In this document: piece by piece, positions 9,671 through 18,253 of the stretch
Layout of the letters: each line of letters starts with the position of its first letter
Position numbering within the stretch: the first letter of the stretch is position 1
Source: Acidobacteriota bacterium
GTDB taxonomy: Bacteria; Acidobacteriota; Vicinamibacteria; Vicinamibacterales; CAVVIG01
Direction: 5' to 3'
Length of the DNA stretch: 64,000 nt
Assembly: GCA_003222395.1 (NCBI GenBank)
Contig: QHWB01000031.1
Location: 2,501 to 66,500, forward strand
Position numbers and translations under genes: made by a program
Notes under the pieces: model-generated
What the model was told of the DNA's origin: nothing
The model's input: only the letters and a program-made list of their open reading frames with translations
Databases searched by the model: none

Positions 9671-11035
9671 TCAACGCAGAGCTCGCTGAGCAGGCAGAGA
9701 ATCGAAAGACTCCGCGATGACCGCGTCTTCTGCGTTTCGCGTCGTGAGAAATACCCGGTCGAAAATGTGGTCGACGTGTTTCAGCTGCTCGTCGAGGTCG
9801 AATGCGCGCTCGATTTCGGCCGGCGTCAGCGCGCGTGCGACGTCCGAATCGGCGAGCAGCAGCGCTTTGAAATCGCGCTGTTCGGCGAGCGAGCGCATCG
9901 CGTTGCGCTGGGCCCATTCGTAGGCCTGCTCGCGCGAGATGCCTTTCCTGGCGAGCTCCAGCAGAATCGTGCCCGAGAACACGACGCCGCGCGAGCGGCG
10001 CAGGTTCTCGAGCATCCGATCGGGATACACGAGCAGCCCGCGGACGATGTTCGTGAAGCGCCGCAGCATGTGATCGAGGGCGATGAAGCTGTCGGGCAGA
10101 ATGACGCGCTCGACCGATGAGTGCGAGATGTCGCGCTCGTGCCAGAGGGCGACGTTCTCGAGCGCCGCGTGTGCATTGCCGCGCAGCAGGCGCGCGAGGC
10201 CGCAAATCTGCTCGCAGCCGATCGGGTTGCGCTTGTGCGGCATCGCCGACGATCCCTTTTGCCCCTTGGCGAACGCCTCCTCGACCTCGCCGATCTCGGT
10301 CTTCTGCAGACCGCGAATTTCCATCGCGAACTTCTCGAGCGACGCCGCCGTAATCGCCAGCATCGCCATCACCTCGGCATGCCGATCGCGCTGAATCACC
10401 TGCGACGAGGCGGGGGCGGGTTCCAGGTGAAGGCGCCGGCAGACGTCGGCTTCGATCTCGGGCGGCAGGTGGGCGAAGGTGCCGACCGCACCCGAGAGCT
10501 TGCCGACGCTGATCGTTTTCCGCGAAGCGCGCAGCCGATCGACGTCGCGCTGCAGTTCGGCGTACCACAGCGCCAGCTTGAGACCGAAGGTCATCGGCTC
10601 GGCGTGGACGCCGTGAGTCCGCCCGATCATCGCGGTCCGCCGGTGTTCCATCGCGCGGTCCTGAACTGCACCTGCGAGCCGCTCGAGGTCCGCGAGGATG
10701 AGGTCCAACGCTTCCCGCATTTGAAGCGCCTGCGCCGTGTCGATGACATCGGAGGAAGTGAGGCCGAAGTGCAGCCAGCGCGCGGACGGTCCAATGCGTT
10801 CGGCGACGGCGGTCGTAAACGCGATGACGTCGTGCTGGGTGGTCTGCTCGATCGCCTCGATGCGCGCGATGTCGAAGGCGCCGCGCTCGCGGATGTCACG
10901 CGCGGCTTCGGGCGGGACGATGCCCGCCGACGCCATCGCCTCGGCGGCGGCCGTCTCGACCAGCAGCCAGGTCTCGTACCGACGCTGGTCGCTCCAGATC
11001 CGCCCCATGTCGGGGTGGGTATAGCGCGCAATCAT
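9671..11035 (-). CDS. purB: Adenylosuccinate lyase
   Basis: Cleaves SAICAR to AICAR and adenylosuccinate to AMP. 454 residues: starts MIARYTHPDMGRIWSDQRRY as in bacterial PurB, has GRTHGVHAEPMTFGLK (general-acid His region) and the fumarase/aspartase signature GSSAMPHKRNPIGCEQI with the mobile catalytic serine loop. The final residues (about SLPAQRALR) extend past the usual family end and are encoded by sequence next to a repeat-like segment. It begins immediately after the M16 peptidase stop (zero-base gap). Confidence 0.97.
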   Translation of the reverse strand: MIARYTHPDMGRIWSDQRRYETWLLVETAAAEAMASAGIVPPEAARDIRERGAFDIARIEAIEQTTQHDVIAFTTAVAERIGPSARWLHFGLTSSDVIDTAQALQMREALDLILADLERLAGAVQDRAMEHRRTAMIGRTHGVHAEPMTFGLKLALWYAELQRDVDRLRASRKTISVGKLSGAVGTFAHLPPEIEADVCRRLHLEPAPASSQVIQRDRHAEVMAMLAITAASLEKFAMEIRGLQKTEIGEVEEAFAKGQKGSSAMPHKRNPIGCEQICGLARLLRGNAHAALENVALWHERDISHSSVERVILPDSFIALDHMLRRFTNIVRGLLVYPDRMLENLRRSRGVVFSGTILLELARKGISREQAYEWAQRNAMRSLAEQRDFKALLLADSDVARALTPAEIERAFDLDEQLKHVDHIFDRVFLTTRNAEDAVIAESFDSLPAQRALR

Positions 11036-12307
11036 CTAATCGAGATCGAGCCGTTCCTTCGGAATGTTCAACCCGTTGACGTTGCCGAGCACCGTCGCGG
11101 CCAGCGAGCTGTTCTGGAAGAGATCGTTCGCGACGCGCAGGACGTCGGGCGCCGTCACCCGTTCGATCCCTTGCAGCGTCTCGTCGAGCCCGAACTGTCG
11201 ATCGAAGTAGATCTCCTGCCGCGCAAGATGCGACATGCGGCTCGCCGTGTTCTCAAGGCTGAGCATGAGGCTGCCCTTGAGGTGGTCTTTTGCGCGCTGC
11301 AGTTCGGCGTCCGGAACCGGCGATGTCTTCACGCCCCTCAGTTCCTCGACGACGAGATCGATCACTTCGCCGACGGCTTCATTCGAGCAGCCGGCGTAAA
11401 TCGTAAAGGACCCGGCGTCGCGATACGCGCTCAGCCCGCTGAAGACCGCGTACGCCAGCCCGCGTTTTTCGCGGACGTTCTGGAACAGCCGCGAGCTCAT
11501 CGAGCCGCCGAGCAGCGTGTTGAGCACATAGCTCGAATAGCGATCGTCGTGGCTCTGCGGATAGCTGCTGACGCCGACGCAGATGTGGCTCTGCTCGAGC
11601 TCCTTGTTCCGGATCTGCGTCTTGGGCACGACCTGCGGCGCCTGCTCGCAGATCGCCTCGCCGGTGGGCTCGAGCGATCCGAACTTCTTGTCGACGAGAT
11701 CACGGACGCGCTCGTGCTCGAGGTTCCCGACGGCCGAGACGATGAGGTTGCGCGCGGTGTACGCCTTTCCAAAGTAATCACGCAACGAATCGGACGTGAA
11801 CGACTCCACCGTTTCGCGCGTGCCGAGGATTGGACGGCCAAGCGGATGATTCTCCCAGAACCCCTGCGTGAAGATTTCGTGGACGAGGTCGTCGGGCGTG
11901 TCCTCGACCATTTTGATCTCCTCGACGACCACTTTCTTCTCGCGCTCGATGTCCTCGGGAGCGAACGCCGGATTTCGAACGATGTCGGCCAGGACGTCGA
12001 TGGCGAGCGGCAGATGCTCGTCGAGCACCTTGATGTAGTAGCTTGCGTACTCCTTCGCCGTGAACGCGTCGAGTTGGCCTCCGATCGAGTCGATCTGCTG
12101 AGCGATGTCCTCGGCCGTTCGCGTCGCCGTGCCTTTGAAGAGCATGTGCTCAACGAAGTGCGCGATCCCGCCGCGGTCAGCCGTCTCGTGCCGCGATCCC
12201 CGCGTCAGCCAGACGCCAATGCTGATCGAACGGACCTGCGTCATCCGCTCGGTCAGAATACGAAGGCCGTTATCGAGAACATCTCTGACGATGGGTGAAT
12301 TCGACAA
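11036..12307 (-). CDS. M16 family zinc peptidase (processing-peptidase-like)
   Basis: 423-residue insulinase/MPP-family protein. The inverted zinc motif is GGIAHFVEHMLFKGT (HxxEH), with the distal Glu expected in VVVEEIKMVEDTPDDLVHE. The C-terminal half carries the non-catalytic M16 domain with QERDKRGLAY-like sequence (NVREKRGLAYAVFSGL). Relatives (YmxG/PqqL-like, mitochondrial processing peptidase beta) cleave peptides. Start is TTG at 12307, read MSNSPIVRDVLDNGLRIL, matching the family start. It is the first gene of the purine transcript, behind a TATAAT box at 12361-12366. A link of this peptidase with purine metabolism is only suggested by position. Confidence 0.9.
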   Translation of the reverse strand: MSNSPIVRDVLDNGLRILTERMTQVRSISIGVWLTRGSRHETADRGGIAHFVEHMLFKGTATRTAEDIAQQIDSIGGQLDAFTAKEYASYYIKVLDEHLPLAIDVLADIVRNPAFAPEDIEREKKVVVEEIKMVEDTPDDLVHEIFTQGFWENHPLGRPILGTRETVESFTSDSLRDYFGKAYTARNLIVSAVGNLEHERVRDLVDKKFGSLEPTGEAICEQAPQVVPKTQIRNKELEQSHICVGVSSYPQSHDDRYSSYVLNTLLGGSMSSRLFQNVREKRGLAYAVFSGLSAYRDAGSFTIYAGCSNEAVGEVIDLVVEELRGVKTSPVPDAELQRAKDHLKGSLMLSLENTASRMSHLARQEIYFDRQFGLDETLQGIERVTAPDVLRVANDLFQNSSLAATVLGNVNGLNIPKERLDLD

Positions 12308-12327
12308 GTTTTTGAGACCGCAAAGTA

Positions 12328-12356
12328 TTGTCGGAGAAGGAATTACAAGCTAGAAT
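12328..12356 (+). promoter_or_regulatory. rlmN promoter with near-leaderless start
   Basis: TTGTCG at 12328-12333 and TAGAAT at 12351-12356 are separated by exactly 17 bp, a good sigma70-type promoter. Expected transcription start is near 12363, only about 6 nt before the rlmN ATG at 12369, and no ribosome-binding site is visible. The rlmN message is therefore probably leaderless or nearly so. Confidence 0.65.
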
Positions 12357-12360
12357 GCAC

Positions 12361-12366
12361 ATTATA
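12361..12366 (-). promoter_or_regulatory. Candidate -10 element of the purine operon promoter
   Basis: On the minus strand bases 12366-12361 read TATAAT, a perfect -10 hexamer. It sits about 54 bp before the TTG start of the M16 gene. The matching -35 (TGTCGG at 12389-12384, 17-bp spacing) is poor. The box forms one arm of a dyad (GCTATAATG against GCTAGAATG, separated by CA) whose other arm holds the -10 of rlmN. Confidence 0.55.
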
Positions 12367-12368
12367 GC

Positions 12369-13448
12369 ATGCTCACTCGGCAGCCGACACTCGATCTGGC
12401 GGACCTGGAACGCCCTGCGCTCGAGGCGGCGCTCGAGGCGCGTGGTCACCCGCGCTTTCATGCCGGTCAGATCTTCCGCTGGATCTACGGCCGCGGCGTC
12501 GTCGATCCGTCCGCGATGACCGATCTGTCGCGCGAGCTGCGCGCGATGCTCGCCGAAGCATGCACGATCTCGACGCCGGCGATCATGCAGCGCGAAAAGT
12601 CAATCGATGGAACGGAGAAGTTCCTACTGCGGCTCGCCGATGGCCGCCTGGTCGAATCGGTCTTCATTCCCGACACGCCGTCGATGACGTTTTGTATCTC
12701 GACGCAGGTCGGCTGCGCGATGGCCTGCGCGTTTTGCCTCACCGGGAAGATGGGTCTCGTTCGCAACCTCAGCACAGCGGAGATCGTTGGACAGGTACGA
12801 GTCCTTGCCGACGCGCTTCACCTGCGCGACGCGCGGTTCAACATCGTCCTCATGGGGATGGGCGAGCCGCTGCACAACTACGACGAGACGATGAAGGCGC
12901 TGCGGATTCTGGCCGACGAGCAGGGATTCGCGATGTCGCCGCGAAGGATTACCCTGTCGACCGTCGGCATCCTGCCCGCGCTCGAGAAGCTGGCGCGCGA
13001 GCCGGTCATGCCGAACCTCGCCATCTCGCTGCACGCACCTACCGACGTACAGCGCGGCGCGCTGGTGCCGATCAACAGGAAGTACGGCGTCGCCGACATC
13101 GTCGAGGCGTGCAAACGATTCCCGCTCAAGCGGCGCAGCCGAATCACATTCGAGTACGTGATGCTGTCGGGCGTCAACGATCGCGCTGAAGATGCGCGGC
13201 GTTTGGCGAAGCTGCTGGCCGGACTCAAGTCGAAGGTCAATCTCATTCCGCTCAATGCGGCCGCCGGCATCCCGTTCGAGCGTCCGTCCGACGAAACCGT
13301 CGATCGGTTCGCGGAGACTCTTGCCGAGCATGGCTTGACTGTTTCGGTTCGCAAGAGCCGCGGCCGCGACATCCGCGCGGCCTGCGGTCAGCTGATCGTC
13401 GAAGGTCAGAAGCGCTCAGCCGGCCAGCAGCTCGCCGTCATGATGTGA
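12369..13448 (+). CDS. rlmN: 23S rRNA (A2503-C2)/tRNA A37 methyltransferase, radical SAM
   Basis: Dual-specificity RlmN methylates C2 of adenosine in 23S rRNA and some tRNAs by a ping-pong radical mechanism. 359 residues. The [4Fe-4S]-binding CxxxCxxC is CAMACAFC (around residue 117), followed by GMGEPLHNYDE, RRITLSTVGILPALEKL, and NLAISLHAPTD. The methyl-carrying cysteine is in SRGRDIRAACGQL near the C-terminus. Start ATG 12369 gives a normal-length N-terminal domain (HPRFHAGQIFRWIYGRGV). Its 3' end overlaps the convergent mtaB by 33 bp. Confidence 0.96.
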   Translation: MLTRQPTLDLADLERPALEAALEARGHPRFHAGQIFRWIYGRGVVDPSAMTDLSRELRAMLAEACTISTPAIMQREKSIDGTEKFLLRLADGRLVESVFIPDTPSMTFCISTQVGCAMACAFCLTGKMGLVRNLSTAEIVGQVRVLADALHLRDARFNIVLMGMGEPLHNYDETMKALRILADEQGFAMSPRRITLSTVGILPALEKLAREPVMPNLAISLHAPTDVQRGALVPINRKYGVADIVEACKRFPLKRRSRITFEYVMLSGVNDRAEDARRLAKLLAGLKSKVNLIPLNAAAGIPFERPSDETVDRFAETLAEHGLTVSVRKSRGRDIRAACGQLIVEGQKRSAGQQLAVMM

Positions 13449-14666
13449 AGTAACGCGGACGCGCACCCAGGTGTTGCGCGGGTGTGCCGCCGCTATCCTC
13501 AGCTTCATATAGTTTTCGGTCACCACCAGCGATCCATCGTCGAGCGTCAGCCCGCGATGCGTCGTCCCGATCTGTCGGTCGTGGAAGTGCTCGCTCAGGC
13601 TGCGGCCGATCTCGCGGACGCGGTGGGCGCGCTCGCGGATCACGGCGCCATGGACCTTCCCCTCCATCAACGAGGCCGCGGTGCCGGGCCGGTCCGAATA
13701 AGGAAACACGTGGAGGTGCGTCAGCGGCGACCGTTCGAGATACCTCGCAAGCTCTCCGAAGTCCTCATCGGTTTCGCCGGGAAAGCCGACGATGACGTCG
13801 GAACCGATCGAGACGTCTGGAATCTGCGCGCGAATGCGATCGACGAGCGACGCGTACTGATCGATCGTGTACGGCCGGCGCATGGCCGCCAGAACGCGGT
13901 CGCTCGCGTGCTGCAGCGGCAGATGAAAGTGCGGGGCGAACGATTCACACGTCGCGACGAGATCGACGATGTCCAGCGAGCAATCCATCGGCTCGAGAGA
14001 GCTGATGCGAAAGAGAGCCGGAAAATCCATGAGCCGGCATAAGAGTTCGTACAACGACGACTGCGGCTGAAGATCGCGGCCGTACGAGCCGAGATGCACT
14101 CCGGTGAGGGCGATTTCCTTGAAGCCCGCGGCCAAGATGCGCTCGGCTTCCCCTACCACGTCGTCGGGTGGCACGCTTCGCGGCAGGCCACGCGTCGAAG
14201 GAATGATGCAGTAGGCGCACGGCTCCGCACATCCGGTTTGAACGCGTAGCGTGTAGGCTGTTCGCCCGGCCACGCCGGGTTCGATTGCCGCGCCGCAGGG
14301 GCCATGGCCCTTGCCGAAACGCTCCGCTGTCGAGACGTCGGGAGCAATCAGCCGGATGAGCCGCGGCTTGTCGTCGTTCCCGACGACGCGGACAACGTTC
14401 GGAAGCACCGCAACTTCATCGGGACGCCGCGTCGCGTAGCAGCCGGTGACGATGATCTTCGCGTTCGGGTTGTCGCGTGCGACGCGGCGGATCGTCTGAC
14501 GAGCGCCCTGATCGGACGTCGCCGTCACCGAACAGGTGTTCACCACGACGACGTCCGCCGATTCGGGCGGAGACGCAATCGCGCCGCCCGCGCGCAGCTG
14601 TTCCTCGAAGCCGAGCGAGTCGGCCTGATTCACGCGACAGCCAAACGTGATCACCGCGTACTTCAT
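13416..14666 (-). CDS. mtaB: tRNA t6A37 methylthiotransferase MtaB-like
   Basis: A MiaB-family radical SAM methylthiotransferase, 416 residues. The N-terminal UPF0004 domain carries Cys in MKYAVITFGCRVNQADS, NTCSVTATSDQGAR and IVTGCYATRRPDE. The radical SAM cluster is CAEPCAYCIIPSTRG. A TRAM-type RNA-binding tail follows (residues about 360-416). The GCRVNQ-type N-terminus fits MtaB, which converts t6A to ms2t6A at position 37, better than MiaB or RimO (whose starts read GCQMN and GCAKN). It is 3 bp downstream of purD and so probably co-transcribed with it; its 3' end overlaps rlmN on the other strand. Confidence 0.9.
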   Translation of the reverse strand: MKYAVITFGCRVNQADSLGFEEQLRAGGAIASPPESADVVVVNTCSVTATSDQGARQTIRRVARDNPNAKIIVTGCYATRRPDEVAVLPNVVRVVGNDDKPRLIRLIAPDVSTAERFGKGHGPCGAAIEPGVAGRTAYTLRVQTGCAEPCAYCIIPSTRGLPRSVPPDDVVGEAERILAAGFKEIALTGVHLGSYGRDLQPQSSLYELLCRLMDFPALFRISSLEPMDCSLDIVDLVATCESFAPHFHLPLQHASDRVLAAMRRPYTIDQYASLVDRIRAQIPDVSIGSDVIVGFPGETDEDFGELARYLERSPLTHLHVFPYSDRPGTAASLMEGKVHGAVIRERAHRVREIGRSLSEHFHDRQIGTTHRGLTLDDGSLVVTENYMKLRIAAAHPRNTWVRVRVTSHHDGELLAG

Positions 14667-14669
14667 GCT

Positions 14670-15953
14670 TCAGACTTCGAACTTCAAGGCCTTTCGTCCG
14701 ATATCGCGCCGATACTGCATGCCGTCGAAGGCGATCCGACTCGCGCCATCATAGGCACGCGCGATCGCTTCCCCATAGTCGGCGCCGCGCCCGACAATCG
14801 TCAACACGCGCCCGCCGGCCGTCACAAGCTGTCCGCCGCGCATCGCGGTGCCGGCGTGATAGAGGTCCACCCCCGCGACGGCCTCCGCGGCCTCGATGCC
14901 GCTGATCGGCCGCCCCGATTCGGACGACTCCGGGTACCCGCGCGACGCCAGCACGACGCCGACGAGCGCACCGCGTCCGATGCGAACTCGCGGTTGTGCG
15001 AGCCTGCCGCTCGCCGCCGCGAACAGAAGCGGCAGCAGCGGCTCCGCGACGAGCGGCAGGACGACTTGAGCTTCAGGATCGCCAAGGCGTACGTTGAATT
15101 CGATGACCTTCGGCCCGTTGGGAGTCAGCATGAGACCCGCGTAGAGGAAGCCACGAAATGCGTGTCCCTCAGCCGCCATGCCGGCAATCACCGGATCGAC
15201 GATTTCCTGCATGATGCGAGCCTCGAGCTCGCCGTCGACGAGCGGGCTCGGCGCGAACGCGCCCATGCCGCCGGTATTCGGACCGCGATCACCGTCGAAG
15301 ATCCGTTTGTGATCCTGGGCCGTCCCGATCGGCACCGCGCGCGATCCATCGCTGATCGCGAAGAACGACACTTCGGGACCGCTGAGGCACTCTTCGACGA
15401 CGAGCCGATCCCCGGCCGCGCCGAATTTTCGGTCGCGCATCGTTTCGCGAATCGCCGCCTCGGCGCTCGATCGATCGTCGGCGATGACCACGCCCTTACC
15501 CGCCGCGAGGCCGTCGGCCTTCAGCACGACCGGGAAACCGAATTCACGCGAGGCGATCGTGGCCATCGCCTCGTCCGGCGTCTCGCAGGTCTGAAACCGC
15601 GCGGTCGGAATACCGTGGCGCGACATCAACGCTTTCGCGAAGGCCTTGCTCGATTCAAGGCGCGCGGCCGCGGCGGTTGGACCGAAGAGCAGACGTCCAT
15701 CGGCGGCAAATCGATCCGCGATGCCGAGGCTGAGCGGCAATTCGGGTCCGACAATCGTGAAATCAATCCGCTCGCGTTCGGTGAGCTCCGACACGGCGTC
15801 GAGGTTTCCGGGATCGATTATGGCGACTTTAGCCTGACGCGCGATGCCCGGATTACCGGGCGCGCAGACGAGCGCGCCGATGTCCGGTTCGGCGGCAAGC
15901 CGCGCGACGAGGGCATGCTCGCGCGCGCCGCCGCCGATGACGAGAACTCTCAT
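14670..15953 (-). CDS. purD: Phosphoribosylamine--glycine ligase
   Basis: Joins phosphoribosylamine to glycine (second purine step). 427 residues with [19 protein letters not shown] at the start, [13 protein letters not shown], the ATP-grasp core ([30 protein letters not shown]) and [19 protein letters not shown], all typical. The last residues, ALKFEV, are encoded by a GAAGTTCGAAG-like segment similar to repeat-rich spacers elsewhere in the window. Separate from the main purine operon; it heads a short purD-mtaB unit transcribed divergently from rpsU. Confidence 0.97.
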   Translation of the reverse strand: MRVLVIGGGAREHALVARLAAEPDIGALVCAPGNPGIARQAKVAIIDPGNLDAVSELTERERIDFTIVGPELPLSLGIADRFAADGRLLFGPTAAAARLESSKAFAKALMSRHGIPTARFQTCETPDEAMATIASREFGFPVVLKADGLAAGKGVVIADDRSSAEAAIRETMRDRKFGAAGDRLVVEECLSGPEVSFFAISDGSRAVPIGTAQDHKRIFDGDRGPNTGGMGAFAPSPLVDGELEARIMQEIVDPVIAGMAAEGHAFRGFLYAGLMLTPNGPKVIEFNVRLGDPEAQVVLPLVAEPLLPLLFAAASGRLAQPRVRIGRGALVGVVLASRGYPESSESGRPISGIEAAEAVAGVDLYHAGTAMRGGQLVTAGGRVLTIVGRGADYGEAIARAYDGASRIAFDGMQYRRDIGRKALKFEV

Positions 15954-16018
15954 GGTTGGTGTAGCTTAGGTGCCGAGGCCGGACTGCACGAACAGCCGAA
16001 TCGATCGCAGGTATTTCG

Positions 16019-16048
16019 TTGACCTTGGACCGGACTTGCGCCTAGAAT
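16019..16048 (+). promoter_or_regulatory. rpsU promoter
   Basis: TTGACC at 16019-16024 and TAGAAT at 16043-16048, spaced by 18 bp, give a near-consensus housekeeping promoter 60 bp before the rpsU start. The purine-rich ribosome-binding site TTAGGGGG lies at 16091-16098, 10 nt before the GTG start. Confidence 0.7.
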
Positions 16049-16108
16049 CCGCGTTTACCTGTGATAGCCTAGCATGTTTGGGTTGTCTCGTTAGGGGGTG
16101 TCAGACGC

Positions 16109-16306
16109 GTGGCTGAAGTCAAAATCCAGGAGGGCGAGTCGATTGAGAGCGCTCTCCGCCGGTTCAAACGCAAGGTCCAGCAGGAAGACATCATCAAAGA
16201 TATCAAGAAGCACTCCTTCTATCTGAAACCTGGTGACAAACGGCGGGCGAAGCAAGCCCTTGCCCGCAAGCGCAATCGCAAGAAGCTCCGGCGCGAACTG
16301 GAGTAG
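16109..16306 (+). CDS. rpsU: 30S ribosomal protein S21
   Basis: 65-residue small-subunit protein that helps base-pair the anti-Shine-Dalgarno region. Sequence MAEVKIQEGESIESALRRFK, then KVQQEDIIKDIKKHSFYLKP, ends with the very basic helix ARKRNRKKLRREL. Complete, normal length, GTG start with AGGGGG upstream. It is followed after 45 bp by a zinc-ribbon gene on the same strand. Confidence 0.97.
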   Translation: MAEVKIQEGESIESALRRFKRKVQQEDIIKDIKKHSFYLKPGDKRRAKQALARKRNRKKLRRELE

Positions 16307-16351
16307 ACGCCGAAGTCGGTAAACGACCGACCCCCGACGAGGTAGCGACCG

Positions 16352-16660
16352 ATGGAGTTCCAAGACAGGATCCTCAGGTGCGTGGATTGCGGCGCGGAGT
16401 TCATCTGGACGGCGGGAGAGCAGCAGTTCTTCGCCGACAAGAACTTCAAGAACGAGCCGAAGCGGTGCAAGACCTGCAAGGCAAAGCGGGCTGCGCGTCC
16501 GGCCGGCGCGGGCGTCGCCCGCGAACGCGTCGAAACCGTTACCATGTGCTCGGCCTGCGGCAAGGAGACGACCGTGCCCTTCAAACCGACGCAGGGGCGA
16601 CCCGTCTTCTGCAAGGAATGTTTCCAGTCCCGGAAATTCGCCGGGGCGGGTGGCGTCTAG
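16352..16660 (+). CDS. Zinc-ribbon (zf-trcl / CxxC_CXXC) small protein
   Basis: 102 residues with three to four cysteine pairs: CVDCGAEF at residue 10, CKTC near 38, and CSACGKETTVPFKPTQGRPV followed by FCKECF near the end. The first half is the zf-trcl type domain (DCGxEFxxTxGEQxFF), the second the CxDxx-type ribbon found in bacterial DUFs and RNA-polymerase-associated proteins. Probably cytoplasmic, binding nucleic acid or protein; role unknown. A GAGG at 16340-16343 supports ATG 16352. Lies between rpsU and a STAS protein gene. Confidence 0.85.
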   Translation: MEFQDRILRCVDCGAEFIWTAGEQQFFADKNFKNEPKRCKTCKAKRAARPAGAGVARERVETVTMCSACGKETTVPFKPTQGRPVFCKECFQSRKFAGAGGV

Positions 16661-16832
16661 CCGTCGACTGCTCCATCGCGTCCGCGTTCGTTTGAATCAT
16701 CGACTATCAGCTATGCGTGGGTGCCACAGCCGCGCGACAGCGCCGCGGCGGCGCCTTTCCGAGGCCGCTTTGCATTGCGTGGCGACGCTGGCGGGTGTTA
16801 AGCTCGCAGCCGCGCAATATCTGGAGTTCTTC

Positions 16833-17186
16833 ATGCAGATCGAGGAACGGAACGTCGGCGATGTCAAGGTGCTCGACCTGAAGGGCAAGATCACCTTGGG
16901 CGAGGGCGATGAGCTGCTCAAGGACAAGGTCAATAGCCTCGTGAACCAGGGAAGCAAGAAGATCATCCTGAACCTCGCGGACGTCCCTTACATCGACAGT
17001 GCGGGCCTGGGCGAGATCGTGCGCACCTACACCACGGTGAGCCGGCAGGGCGGCAGCCTGAAGCTGCTGAACCTGACCAAGCGCATCACCGATCTGCTGT
17101 CAATCACGAAGCTGCTGACCGTGTTCGAGACGTTCGAATCGGAGAACGACGCGGTGCGGAGTTTTTCGGCCTCGGCCAAGGTCTAG
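16833..17186 (+). CDS. Anti-sigma factor antagonist (STAS domain)
   Basis: 117-residue single STAS domain. MQIEERNVGDVKVLDLKGKI leads into beta strands; the phosphorylatable serine is Ser56 in YIDSAGLGEIV, as in SpoIIAA/RsbV. Such proteins bind an anti-sigma kinase and free a sigma factor when dephosphorylated; the kinase partner is not adjacent. ATG 16833 follows GGAG at 16823-16826. The 172-bp upstream spacer contains a stray TATCAGCT, a relic of the heptamer repeat family. Confidence 0.92.
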   Translation: MQIEERNVGDVKVLDLKGKITLGEGDELLKDKVNSLVNQGSKKIILNLADVPYIDSAGLGEIVRTYTTVSRQGGSLKLLNLTKRITDLLSITKLLTVFETFESENDAVRSFSASAKV

Positions 17187-17203
17187 CTCGTCACCCGCGC
17201 TAG

Positions 17204-18151
17204 ATGGCGCGCACCACTTCTTCTTCTGTAGGCAACCTCGCGGTTGCGGGCGCGTCGGCGAGCGGCGCCCCGGGCCGCACGTCCGTCCTGAACGTCCTCA
17301 TCACGCTCCGTCCGAGTCAATGGACGAAGAACCTGCTCGTGTTCGCAGGTATCTTGTTCGGGCACCGTCTGTTCGAGCCGGCGGCGATCGTCGCGGCCGT
17401 CGCGGCGTTCGTCATCTTCTGCGCGCTCTCCGGCGTCGTCTATCTCGTCAACGACATCACTGATCGCGCCGGCGATCGCCTTCACCCGCTCAAGGCGACG
17501 CGGCCGATCGCGTCGGGCGCGCTTCCCGTGCCGACGGCCCTTGCGTTCGCCGCCTTCATTGCCGCGGCCGCGCTCGCGGGATCTTTCGCCATCAGCTGGC
17601 GCTTTGCCGGAGTCGCGCTCGCCTATCTCGTGCTGCAGTCGCTTTATTCGGGACCGCTCAAGCACGTCATCATCATCGACGCCCTGACGATTGCGATCGG
17701 ATTCGTCCTCCGCGCCGTCGCCGGCGCGGTGGCCGTCGACGTCGAAATCAGTCATTGGCTTCTGGTCTGCACGGTCCTGCTGGCGTTGTTCATCGCGCTC
17801 GCCAAACGGCGTCATGAGATCGTGCTGCTCGCCAACGGCGCGTCCAGCCACCGGCCCATTCTCGGCGAATACAGTCCGTATCTTTTGGATCAGATGATCG
17901 TGGTCGTCGCCGCGGCGACGTTAATTGCCTACATTTTTTATACCGTCAGCCCTGAGACCCAGGAGAAGTTCGGCACCCCGTGGCTGGGGTTGACGATCCC
18001 GTTTCCCTTGTACGGGATCTTTCGATATTTGTATCTGGTACACCGGCGCGAAGGCGGCGGCAGCCCAACCGACCTCCTGCTGACCGATCGACCGCTGCTC
18101 GCGTGCGTCGCTCTGTGGGCGCTCGCGGTCACGCTGATCATCTACAGCTGA
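17204..18151 (+). CDS. UbiA-family prenyltransferase, decaprenyl-phosphate phosphoribosyltransferase-like
   Basis: A 315-residue polytopic membrane protein with about nine hydrophobic segments. It contains the two UbiA Asp motifs in the DPPR-synthase form: NDITDRAGDRLHP followed by KATRPIASG, and a second around YSGPLKHVIIIDALTIAIGF. LRPSQWTKNLLVFAGILFG at the N-terminus is highly typical of decaprenyl-phosphate phosphoribose synthases, which transfer phosphoribose from PRPP to a polyprenyl phosphate for arabinose-type glycan donors. Five glycan-related genes follow on the same strand, supporting a role in making a lipid-linked sugar. Epimerase partners (DprE1/E2) are not in the window. Confidence 0.85.
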   Translation: MARTTSSSVGNLAVAGASASGAPGRTSVLNVLITLRPSQWTKNLLVFAGILFGHRLFEPAAIVAAVAAFVIFCALSGVVYLVNDITDRAGDRLHPLKATRPIASGALPVPTALAFAAFIAAAALAGSFAISWRFAGVALAYLVLQSLYSGPLKHVIIIDALTIAIGFVLRAVAGAVAVDVEISHWLLVCTVLLALFIALAKRRHEIVLLANGASSHRPILGEYSPYLLDQMIVVVAAATLIAYIFYTVSPETQEKFGTPWLGLTIPFPLYGIFRYLYLVHRREGGGSPTDLLLTDRPLLACVALWALAVTLIIYS

Positions 18152-18174
18152 CGCTGATAGCTGACAGGCGTAGC

Positions 18175-18249
18175 CGATAGCTGATAGCTGATAGCTGATA
18201 GCTGATAGCTGATAGCATAGCTGATAGCTGATAGCTGATAGCTGATAGC
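18175..18249 (+). repeat. Heptamer tandem array (AGCTGAT)n
   Basis: About ten copies of the 7-bp unit AGCTGAT/GATAGCT run head-to-tail from 18175 to 18249, with one shortened unit (GATAGCATAG) near 18213. The array ends 4 bp before the ATG at 18254 and leaves no room for a Shine-Dalgarno sequence. The preceding segment 18152-18174 has two degenerate units. Related arrays occur at 45943-45960 and 49715-49811. Confidence 0.95.
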
Positions 18250-18253
18250 CTCT

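Noticed and set aside
10121-12298. 725-codon open frame opposite purB and the M16 peptidase
   Set aside because: Same reason; crosses the boundary of two intact genes and shows no domains.
18175-18249. Heptamer array considered as a CRISPR
   Set aside because: Seven-base units without spacers, no cas genes; simple tandem repeats.
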